Shown in pieces: positions 1-5,991 of a DNA stretch of 36,410 nucleotides. Below the pieces are notes generated by a model. The model was not told where the DNA came from and made no database searches. It saw nothing but the letters and a program-made list of their open reading frames with translations. Within the stretch, counting starts at the first letter, position 1. Each line of letters opens with the position of its first letter. The DNA is from Bacteroidales bacterium (GTDB lineage: Bacteria > Bacteroidota > Bacteroidia > Bacteroidales > UBA932), in the NCBI GenBank assembly GCA_024398125.1, contig JAKSJO010000025.1, positions 1-36,410 on the forward strand, given 5' to 3'. Position numbers and translations under genes: made by a program.

Positions 1-236
1 CGGACCGCAATTATATTGCAAATGAATCCGGAAAAACAGAAAAGGTAAAAAACAAACATGCGATTTTTATCTTTTTTACTTTTTGAAAAGATTTTACATT
101 TTTTGCTCTGTTTCTATATACCTTGACGTTTATCCTGCGACAACGGATCTCGATTACTGGTAAACATTCTTGGCAGCCTCATGAGGTGTATAGAAACCTT
201 CTTCCGGATAGGTGGGGTTCCTTGTACTGATGACTC
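1..236. other. Gene-free left edge
   Basis: No convincing gene is visible. The first 130 bases are AT-rich. On the minus strand one frame ends in a TAA at 154-156 after reading NPTYPEEGFYTPHEAAKNVYQ-like residues, which could be a worn gene tail, but there is no start and I do not recognise it. Position 237 is where sequence shared with the duplicate block at 3951 begins, so this stretch lies outside the duplicated unit. Confidence 0.5.
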
Positions 237-266
237 CCAGAATACAAAAGATTTTATTACAAATAG

Positions 267-308
267 AAAAAGGCTGCCAGCAGCATTCCGCCGCTCGCAG
301 CCCTTTTT
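267..308 (-). terminator. Rho-independent terminator of the BspA-like operon
   Basis: A run AAAAAGGCTGC at 267-277 pairs with GCAGCCCTTTTT at 297-308 (one G/C-rich register, 19-base loop). Read on the minus strand it gives a GC stem followed by a T tract, about 45 bases past the stop codon of the lipoprotein gene. The same hairpin is duplicated at 3981-4021. Confidence 0.8.
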
Positions 309-353
309 CATTTCTTTATCCGGTTAGTTGGATTGAGTTTGGAGAGAAAGAAT

Positions 354-2315
354 TTATTCCCAAATTGGTTCAAATTGCATATACCAATAATCCCATCCGG
401 TACCGTTGCTTAAAGCATTCTCAAGATCCCCGTCATCATTATTAACAGCATATACGCAGAAAGACCCCGCGTAAGATCCACAGTCCTGGAACATATCCCA
501 CTTATTAGTAACGTTACTCATGGAGAAATTTTCTCCAATCCTCAGGGATGTTAGATTTGTACACATAAAGAACATACTTTGCATGTTTTCCACAGATCTG
601 GTGTCAAAGGAAGTGATATCAAGCGATTCCAGCGTTTCACAGCCAGCGAACATGTTGGACATATCTGTCACATTGCTGGTGTTGAAATAGGCGACATCAA
701 GTGCGGATAGATTTTGACAGTCATTGAACATATAGGACATATTTGTCACATTTTGGGTGTCAAAATTGGTTACATCAAGCTCGGTTAGAGCACTACAAAA
801 AGCGAACATCCCCCCCATATTTGACACATTTTGGGTGTCAAAATGGGTGACATCAAGTGCGGATAGACTTCCACAGCCATTGAACATTTGGGACATATTT
901 GTCACATTTTGGGTGTCAAAATGGGTGACATCAAGTGCGGATAGAGCTGGACAATCCTTGAACATACCGTACATGTTCGTCACACTGCCGGTGTTGAGAT
1001 TATCAATACCTGTAATACTTTGCAACTTTACGCAATTATAGAACATGTAATTCATATCAGCCACACTGCCGGTGTTGACAGGGAGGGCTATGCTCGTCAA
1101 TTCATAACAATCAGCAAACATACTGCTCATATCTGTCACACCGCTCATATCCAGTTTGTTAAGATTGGCAATAGACTCAACTTTATAATATTTTCTAAAC
1201 AGACCAGATGAATTAACAGGAGCTATAATCTTGTCTGCGGAGGTCTGGATTCTCAGCACCTGACCATCAAGAAACTCCCACAGCGTGCCTGCAGCATTGA
1301 GTTTCTTGTGAGTTGCATCTTCGGTATATGAGCTGACATTGACACCTGTTTGAATTTCGATGCTGGTGGCACCACTAAATGATCTGCCAAGCGTCAGTGC
1401 GGTTTCCCATGCGGCAGTTACAACGTAATTCGCGGAGAAATTGATAGGATAGATCTTGTTGCGCTCAACCTGAATACCTTCAGCCTTGGTGGTGCGCATT
1501 CTCTTGGTGGTGGTGCCGTCGGTCACGTCAATCTGGAGGTAGCCGTAGTGATCTGCCTGTGTTTCCTGAGTATTTTCGCTCATAGGGGGAATGGCAATAT
1601 AGAAAGTCTTGCTTTCGCCTTCTGGGATAGCAATACCCGAAGGAATATTCAGTGTAATCTTGCTGTTCTCGGAAGTTACATCAGGGTTACCGCCGATATA
1701 CATGTAACCACCTGCGTCGAAACAAACCTCTCCATTCATCACAAGGTCAGAAGATACCGTGATAGAAGTCAAATTGGCCATTTGAGTATGAGGAACGGTA
1801 ATCTTCAGCAATGCTGCTCCATTTTTGAACACTATGTTATTCGGTGTTTCGGGATCTAAAAATGAAGGCATAGAGAACATAGGTGCAAAGCTGATATCCT
1901 CCCCATTATAGGTTTGAGTGGCAGGGAAAATATATCCCTCACCTAACGAAAGAATCGATGCCGGATATATAGCCATCACAAATTTATCAGCATTAGGGTC
2001 CAGAACCATAACATCGGCTTTGTGTGACAATGTTGCTGAAGATGCATCTACACCAGGAGTGGCTTCATAAATATATACAGCCGAGGCACCATCATCCTCA
2101 ATGCCAAGCGCCATCAGCACCTCGTCACCATTCTCCCAGTTGACTTTATTTCCCTCGCCAAGGGTAGTCTTGGTGGCATGGTCCTCGATGGTTGCCTTGA
2201 ATACAGGCATGCTGACTGACTCCGGCTCGGTGCCGACTTCAACGATTGGATCTTCCTTGGTACATGCACTGAGTACAGCCATGGCTGTGGCTGCGATATA
2301 GAATAATCTCTTCAT
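354..2315 (-). CDS. BspA-like surface lipoprotein with fimbrillin-like N-terminus and DUF285 repeats
   Basis: Predicted 653-residue surface lipoprotein. Residues 1-17 form a signal peptide ending in the lipobox LSAC with Cys18 as the lipidated residue. The following TKEDP carries a K-E-D run that matches the K-(D/E)2 lipoprotein surface-export signal known in Bacteroidota. Residues about 37-310 resemble a fimbrillin (Mfa-like) domain, with the typical TKTTLGEGNKVNWENGDEV stretch. Residues about 385-608 are a series of DUF285/BspA leucine-rich repeats of the form LDVTxFDTxNVTNMSxMFxxC, mostly 26 residues long. BspA-type proteins bind host matrix or other bacteria, so adhesion is the likely role, but the ligand is unknown. 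The gene is last in an operon behind two tiny ORFs (12-base gap) and ends in a strong terminator. Both of its ends recur, fused, at 3951-4166. Confidence 0.88.
   Translation of the reverse strand: MKRLFYIAATAMAVLSACTKEDPIVEVGTEPESVSMPVFKATIEDHATKTTLGEGNKVNWENGDEVLMALGIEDDGASAVYIYEATPGVDASSATLSHKADVMVLDPNADKFVMAIYPASILSLGEGYIFPATQTYNGEDISFAPMFSMPSFLDPETPNNIVFKNGAALLKITVPHTQMANLTSITVSSDLVMNGEVCFDAGGYMYIGGNPDVTSENSKITLNIPSGIAIPEGESKTFYIAIPPMSENTQETQADHYGYLQIDVTDGTTTKRMRTTKAEGIQVERNKIYPINFSANYVVTAAWETALTLGRSFSGATSIEIQTGVNVSSYTEDATHKKLNAAGTLWEFLDGQVLRIQTSADKIIAPVNSSGLFRKYYKVESIANLNKLDMSGVTDMSSMFADCYELTSIALPVNTGSVADMNYMFYNCVKLQSITGIDNLNTGSVTNMYGMFKDCPALSALDVTHFDTQNVTNMSQMFNGCGSLSALDVTHFDTQNVSNMGGMFAFCSALTELDVTNFDTQNVTNMSYMFNDCQNLSALDVAYFNTSNVTDMSNMFAGCETLESLDITSFDTRSVENMQSMFFMCTNLTSLRIGENFSMSNVTNKWDMFQDCGSYAGSFCVYAVNNDDGDLENALSNGTGWDYWYMQFEPIWE
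585..1052 (-). repeat. 78-bp tandem repeat array inside the BspA-like gene
   Basis: The element around TTTGTCACA recurs at 585, 663, 741, 819, 897 and 975, exactly 78 bases (26 codons) apart. The next unit leftward in the protein is 3 bases longer. Units starting at 825 and 903 are identical over 43 bases. Each unit encodes one leucine-rich repeat. Confidence 0.9.
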
Positions 2316-2327
2316 CTTCGTGCCGGA

Positions 2328-2495
2328 TTAATTGTTGAACCAATTACTGGTATCACCCTCTTGGTAGCTCTCGCTTGAAGAGCGTCCCTGACTCTGGCAG
2401 ATGATTCCTGCTGGATCCATCTCCACCACCTTTGCCTGTGGCGTTGCATATGGCTTCCTCTGGAAGTCAGATGCCGCAAAAATTTCTTTCTTCAT
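2328..2495 (-). CDS. Small Cys-motif protein (55 aa) preceding the lipoprotein
   Basis: A 55-codon ORF runs from ATG at 2495 to TAA at 2328, with 7 bases separating it from the small ORF upstream and 12 bases from the lipoprotein start. It begins MKKEIFAASDFQRKP and has no signal peptide or membrane helix. Residues 16-35 (Y16, P19, V24, E25, I31, I32, C33, S35) align gap-free with residues 8-27 of the small protein at 5688-5813, which sits in the same place in a second operon. The C-terminal 20 residues are polar (S, E, N, W). Short proteins of this look occur widely ahead of Bacteroidales surface lipoproteins, but I know of no assigned function. It is real in my view because of the tight operon packing and the match to its counterpart. 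Confidence 0.75.
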   Translation of the reverse strand: MKKEIFAASDFQRKPYATPQAKVVEMDPAGIICQSQGRSSSESYQEGDTSNWFNN

Positions 2496-2502
2496 TTCTT
2501 TT

Positions 2503-2631
2503 TTATCTTGTTTTGTTTTTTCTGTTTTCTATTATCAATGGAATTGTAAGAACAACCAGGCAGATCAGCCCGGCTGTCAGAAGCACTATGATTTCAGTGT
2601 TATCTTTAGGAAGTTCGATGGTCGTTTGCAT
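2503..2631 (-). CDS. Single-helix membrane micropeptide (42 aa)
   Basis: ATG at 2631 opens a 42-codon ORF ending with TAA at 2503, 7 bases before the next ATG. A polar N-terminus of 12 residues is followed by one hydrophobic segment, residues 13-34 (starting EIIVLLTAGLICLVVLT), then the basic tail ENRKNKTR. This gives a clear one-helix, C-terminus-in topology by the positive-inside rule. I do not recognise the family. Its place between the araC terminator and the Cys-motif peptide suggests it is the first gene of the lipoprotein operon. The alternative is a chance ORF, but the helix plus basic tail and close spacing argue against that. Confidence 0.6.
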   Translation of the reverse strand: MQTTIELPKDNTEIIVLLTAGLICLVVLTIPLIIENRKNKTR

Positions 2632-2715
2632 GCACCAATGGATGTTTGCACAAATATGGCCTCTCCGACCGTATTCATGTGTGCGTTTCCTATACGAAAA
2701 TGTATGGCTTGCTCA

Positions 2716-2751
2716 AAAAAAATGTATGACTCCTAGGAGCCATACATTTTT
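2716..2751 (-). terminator. Terminator overlapping the araC stop codon
   Basis: Bases 2718-2751 form a near-perfect inverted repeat centred on CTCCTAGGAG (2730-2739), with one A/C mismatch, followed on the minus strand by a run of eight T residues. The araC stop codon TAG (2733-2735) lies at the apex, so the last codons of the gene form half of the hairpin. Confidence 0.8.
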
Positions 2752-3839
2752 ATGCGCCATTCTCGTGGGGTGAAACCCGTTTCCGCCTTGAATAGATTTT
2801 GGAAATAGCTTCTTGAAGCGAAGCCGCATTCTTCGGCGACGAATTCGATGGTTGCCTCCGGATTGCTGATAAGAATCCGCTTGGCTTCTTCGATTCTGAT
2901 CTTTGAGAGCCAGACTCTGAAGGTGACACCATAACATGTGCCGATATAGCGGCTGAGCATCTGGGCAGGTACTCCGATGGAGTGGGCCAGCTTGGCAAGC
3001 GATATGTCCGGATTGGAGAAGCTTCCCTTGGCGACCCATGCATCCAAGGATTCCTTAATCGAGGCGATATCCATGCCTTGAAGGGCGTCCTCTTCCCTGT
3101 CCTTTCCCTCGGAGTCCGGGCTGTTGTTTTCCTGGCTGTCCAGGACATCCGCCACGGGACGGAGACCGAAGCCGAGGCATACGAAGTTAAGGGAGTAGAT
3201 GAACAGGATAAGAAGGAATATCGGTCCAAGGACAAAAAGCAAAGGGCGGAAAAATATCATCGCCGGGCTGAGAAGGCTTGTGATCAGCAGGAGGAGCGTT
3301 CCGGTCAGCATGAAGTTATTGTAAATGCCGAGGTCTCCGGCCGTGTTGCTTTCGAGCTCGGAGCGTATGCGTCTGCTTTCCTTGAACGGATCGAAGACGG
3401 CAAAGACTATGCTCACGAAGAACTCCGCGCCCATTGCGTACAGGAAATTCCCAAGATGCAGCGATCTTTGGAAATACAATCCGATAATGAAGGTGACGAC
3501 TATAAGGGAGTAGCTGATGATGCTGAAGATGATGTGGCGCTTGAGATATCGACTGCCGCTGGACAGGTTGACGATGGAGAAGGACAGCAGGTAGGCCACA
3601 GGAGCGTAGAACAGGATGTTCACGGCTGCTCCGACGTCATCTCCGCTGGCTCTGAATCCAAACAATATCTGGAGAAGATAGTGGATGGAATAGATGAGCA
3701 TCGAACACACCATCATCCAGCGGGATGTTTCATAGCGGCTGACAATGGTCGAGATATGCACTCTGCTGAGCGCAAGCATAAGCCCGATGAAGAATGTGAG
3801 GATCATCGAGCTGAACTGTATGAGAAGTAGATTGTCCAT
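2733..3839 (-). CDS. Seven-helix membrane AraC-family transcriptional regulator
   Basis: A 368-residue protein from the ATG at 3839. The frame stays open to a TTG at 3863, but that lies within a base or two of the predicted transcription start. Seven hydrophobic segments fill residues about 3-235 (for example MILTFFIGLMLAL near the start), followed by an acidic linker rich in D/E/S and a C-terminal AraC/XylS DNA-binding domain at about 265-366. The second helix-turn-helix is clear (EFVAEECGFASRSYFQNLFK, then GFTPREW). Membrane-bound AraC regulators of this kind occur in Bacteroidota and are thought to sense envelope signals. The gene has its own promoter and terminator and lies directly upstream, same strand, of the small-peptide/BspA operon, which is its likely target. 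Confidence 0.88.
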   Translation of the reverse strand: MDNLLLIQFSSMILTFFIGLMLALSRVHISTIVSRYETSRWMMVCSMLIYSIHYLLQILFGFRASGDDVGAAVNILFYAPVAYLLSFSIVNLSSGSRYLKRHIIFSIISYSLIVVTFIIGLYFQRSLHLGNFLYAMGAEFFVSIVFAVFDPFKESRRIRSELESNTAGDLGIYNNFMLTGTLLLLITSLLSPAMIFFRPLLFVLGPIFLLILFIYSLNFVCLGFGLRPVADVLDSQENNSPDSEGKDREEDALQGMDIASIKESLDAWVAKGSFSNPDISLAKLAHSIGVPAQMLSRYIGTCYGVTFRVWLSKIRIEEAKRILISNPEATIEFVAEECGFASRSYFQNLFKAETGFTPREWRIKMYGS

Positions 3840-3870
3840 TTTGCAAGCGGGGTAAACCGTCAACCGCTCA

Positions 3871-3901
3871 CAAAGTTAAGGATTATCTGCGTGCCCTCAA
3901 A
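3871..3901 (-). promoter_or_regulatory. Bacteroidota-type promoter for araC (2733-3839)
   Basis: On the minus strand TTTG (3898-3901) and TAACTTTG (3871-3878) are 19 bases apart, an exact match to the Bacteroides -33/-7 consensus. The start site would fall near 3864, giving a 25-base leader to the ATG at 3839. Confidence 0.75.
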
Positions 3902-3950
3902 TACTGCGGGGAACTTTACGCTCCGACGTCCAGGCGGAGGCGGTTACCTT

Positions 3951-4166
3951 CCAGAATACAAAAGATTTTATTACAAATAGAAAAAGGCTGTCAGCAGCAT
4001 TCCGCCGCTCGCAGCCCTTTTGCATTTCTTTATCCGGTTAGTTGGATTGAGTTTGGAGAGAAAGAATTTATTCCCAAATTTGTTCATATACCATATACCA
4101 ACCCCATCCGGTACCGACTTCAACGATTGGATCTTCCTTGGTACATGCGCTGAGTACAGCCATGGC
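3951..4166 (-). pseudogene. Collapsed duplicate of the BspA-like lipoprotein gene (ends only)
   Basis: Bases 3951-4116 match 237-405 (terminator, stop codon and last codons) with a few substitutions and one net 3-base gap. Bases 4117-4166 match 2235-2284 (lipobox and following codons). The join falls at GGTACCG/GGTGCCG, a 7-base near-match present at both parental breakpoints, so about 1.83 kb of the middle is missing. The frame survives across the join: lipobox LSACTKEDPIVEVGT runs straight into the C-terminal GWGWYMVYEQIWE. The hydrophobic segment upstream of the lipobox (ILVLAAAMA) differs from the intact gene and no good start codon is seen, so this is a remnant and not a functional micro-lipoprotein. 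Confidence 0.85.
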
Positions 4167-4212
4167 GGCGGCGAGAACGAGTATGGCTGGGCACAGCAGG
4201 GCAAGACCGCAG

Positions 4213-4368
4213 GGAGGCTTCGGCGACGGCACCGACCCTAAGGAAGAGACAGAGGATGTCAAGGCCTCAGGCGTCAACACTCACTTCTACGTATCTCCAG
4301 ACACCGCTCACGAATGGCTCACCTGGCGCCGCTGTCTCTACCAGTTCGCCCAGTTGCTCTTCAAATAA
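4213..4368 (+). pseudogene. Orphan C-terminal fragment of an enterochelin/feruloyl-esterase-like hydrolase
   Basis: The plus-strand frame ending in TAA at 4366-4368 reads GVNTHFYVSPDTAHEWLTWR followed by RCLYQFAQLLFK. This is the typical C-terminus of Bacteroidota alpha/beta-hydrolase esterases (enterochelin-esterase-like and xylan/feruloyl esterases), where the His of TAHEW is the catalytic His. Only about 50 residues are present. The nucleophile-serine part and the start are absent, and the sequence just upstream belongs to the lipoprotein remnant. It is a gene fragment stranded by rearrangement. Confidence 0.75.
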
Positions 4369-4397
4369 TGGATCAAGGGTCATCCCTTGGAAATGAT

Positions 4398-4437
4398 AAA
4401 GGCTGTTTCTCACCCATAGGGTTCTGAAACAGCCTTT
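4398..4437 (-). terminator. Terminator after the FISUMP lipoprotein gene
   Basis: AAAGGCTGTTTC (4398-4409) pairs perfectly with GAAACAGCCTTT (4426-4437) around a 16-base loop. It lies 18 bases beyond the stop codon of the minus-strand gene ending at 4456. The plus-strand side is also followed by T-rich sequence, so it may act in both directions. Confidence 0.8.
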
Positions 4438-4455
4438 AAAGTTATTTTTTTATTT

Positions 4456-5679
4456 TTAATCCAGTGGACGAACCAGTCTTATAGCACGCTCGTCCATATC
4501 GAAAGCAGCTCCACCGGTCGAGAAGTTTGCTTCATTGGAGAATGACATGAAACTATGCTTGTCAAACGGATCTCCCCAACGCTTTGCAGTTCCTGCATAA
4601 CTGTCGTACCAATAGTATCCTGTATCTGTTCCTCTTATGTCATCATAGTATGCATTCAAGTAACCACCTATAGGGAAGAAAATCGATGCTCCATTGTTTG
4701 AGACGAAGCAGCCATTGACACCATTCAGTGCTCCCATCGCCTTGGAAGCGGCAGACAGACTTGTGAGTTCCTGCATTTCGGCTTCCGTCGGGAGACGCCA
4801 GCCAGAGCCCCAATCATTTGAGTTGGTCCATTCAAGCATTGTATATAATCCTGGCTTGCTGCTTCTGTAATTCATATCTGCCCATGCAACGCTGAGTCCG
4901 ATGTCCGACGCCTTTTTCCAACCATTGGTTTGAGAATACTTGGATGCATCGCCGAGAGACATAGCGATATCGTACGCCTTTGCAGAGAATGTCGACACCT
5001 TTGGAACATTGCGTGTATACTCGAGATATGATCCGTTAGCTGTAATTACAAACGCTGTAGGAGTGTATGTAACCGAACCTGCAGGAACAACCACATACAC
5101 TTCTACAGGTGTTTCAGACAGTGTGGATGTGTTGAGATAGTCGGCTTGATAATCTCCTGCCTTGACTGCTTTCAAGGAACCGGAGCCTGTCACATTGAAA
5201 CGAAGCACAGATCCCAGGACTGTATATCTCACATCAAGTGATTTTGTTCCTTCTACAACATCGTCCTTTTCTGCCACCATAGGCAGATAACGGCCATCAA
5301 AAGAACCTGCCGATGGGTGGTTCTGGTACTTCTTGACAGAAGGAACTGCATACTCGGAACCATCAGCAACAGAAGGATACACTACTTTTATGTGGCTATG
5401 ACCAGCCGGGATTGTTGCGGTGAATTCTCCAGCCGTGATTTCTGCAGAAGCACTTTCGCCAAAAGAGACACCATCTGCACTTGTCCAATATGAAACCATA
5501 TCCCCTGCCGCCCAGCTGAGTTTGGCGGACTCATCAAGGGATGTCTTTGTTTCAGTTGAAGGAACAAGTCTTACTGTCGCTTTCCAGAAAGGAGCCTGCT
5601 GCTCCTGGGTTTCAATCTTTGAACAAGAAACAGCTGCAATCGAAGCTGCTGCAATGATAAATGACAATATCTTCTTCAT
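4456..5679 (-). CDS. Fimbrillin-like/FISUMP-domain lipoprotein
   Basis: A 407-residue lipoprotein with signal peptide MKKILSFIIAAASIAAVSC, Cys19 being the predicted lipidation site. Residues about 28-240 are fimbrillin/Mfa-like (TETKTSLDESAKLSWAAGD, TIPAGHSHIKVVYPS). Residues about 255-405 match the FISUMP/DUF1566 fold: GLSVAWADMNY, then WGSGWRLPTEAEMQELTSL and a closing ERAIRLVRPLD. Such modules are common in cell-surface proteins of Fibrobacterota and Bacteroidota, and their role is unknown. The start is 8 bases past the stop of the Cys-motif peptide at 5688-5813, so the two are translationally linked. A divergent 7-helix AraC regulator is the nearest candidate controller. Confidence 0.82.
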   Translation of the reverse strand: MKKILSFIIAAASIAAVSCSKIETQEQQAPFWKATVRLVPSTETKTSLDESAKLSWAAGDMVSYWTSADGVSFGESASAEITAGEFTATIPAGHSHIKVVYPSVADGSEYAVPSVKKYQNHPSAGSFDGRYLPMVAEKDDVVEGTKSLDVRYTVLGSVLRFNVTGSGSLKAVKAGDYQADYLNTSTLSETPVEVYVVVPAGSVTYTPTAFVITANGSYLEYTRNVPKVSTFSAKAYDIAMSLGDASKYSQTNGWKKASDIGLSVAWADMNYRSSKPGLYTMLEWTNSNDWGSGWRLPTEAEMQELTSLSAASKAMGALNGVNGCFVSNNGASIFFPIGGYLNAYYDDIRGTDTGYYWYDSYAGTAKRWGDPFDKHSFMSFSNEANFSTGGAAFDMDERAIRLVRPLD

Positions 5680-5687
5680 AACACAAT

Positions 5688-5813
5688 CTATTCATCTATT
5701 AGCTCGTAACCGGATTCCCAGTTACTATCCAAAGATCCACATAGTACAGATTGGTTCTGTACATCAACTGCCACAGACTTAGGCGGCACATAAGTGAGTT
5801 TTGTTTGTTCCAT
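5688..5813 (-). CDS. Small Cys-motif protein (41 aa) preceding the FISUMP lipoprotein
   Basis: ATG at 5813 to TAG at 5688, 41 codons, starting MEQTKLTYVPPK. No signal peptide or membrane helix is visible. Residues 8-27 align without gaps to residues 16-35 of the 55-aa protein at 2328-2495: Y8, P11, V16, C25 and S27 are identical, and D17, V18, V23, L24 are conservative. The C-terminal tail (LDSNWESGYELIDE) is acidic with a Trp, as is usual for this type. It lies 8 bases upstream of the lipoprotein ATG. The function is unknown; the repeated pairing with a lipoprotein gene is the main clue. Confidence 0.72.
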   Translation of the reverse strand: MEQTKLTYVPPKSVAVDVQNQSVLCGSLDSNWESGYELIDE

Positions 5814-5954
5814 ACAATCAGTATTTGAGTCAATAAGCGAAAATAGAAAAGAGGGCTTTTATCGGCAATCCGGGTTTGTCAGGATGATAAAAATCTTTCT
5901 CCCGATTGTAAAAAATTGCATTATCCGATTCTCTAATGCTTTGTAGATTATTCA

Positions 5955-5962
5955 TATATTTG
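5955..5962 (+). promoter_or_regulatory. Probable -7 box for the araC gene at 5992
   Basis: TATATTTG fits TAnnTTTG and would place the start site near 5968, 24 bases before the ATG. No TTTG is found at the right distance upstream, so only half of the promoter is seen. Confidence 0.5.
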
Positions 5963-5988
5963 TCCGAAACAACATATCTTTCGACAAA
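5959..5988. repeat. Imperfect inverted repeat, possible operator
   Basis: TTTGTCCGAAA (5959-5969) faces TTTCGACAAA (5979-5988). The arms pair with one bulged base across a 9-base spacer. The repeat covers the end of the -7 box, the predicted start site and the leader of the AraC-type gene, a position suited to autoregulation or to shared control with the divergent lipoprotein operon. Confidence 0.45.
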
Positions 5989-5991
5989 CAG

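Noticed and set aside
154-236. Minus-strand frame ending NPTYPEEGFYTPHEAAKNVYQ
   Set aside because: It looks protein-like, but is short, has no start and is not recognised, so no gene was called.
2982-3830. 282-residue plus-strand frame opposite araC
   Set aside because: It is an antisense shadow of a clear membrane AraC gene, with low-complexity acidic composition and no recognisable domain.
4068-4280. Minus-strand 70-residue frame through the collapsed lipoprotein copy as a functional micro-lipoprotein
   Set aside because: The lipobox and tail are in frame, but the N-terminus has no plausible signal-peptide start and runs antisense to the esterase remnant.
5830-5955. A 41-codon minus-strand ORF (starting MNNLQSIRESDN) upstream of the Cys-motif peptide at the second locus
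   Set aside because: It lies at the right place and distance, but has no helix or motif like the first-locus micropeptide and overlaps the divergent promoter region. Kept only as a possibility.
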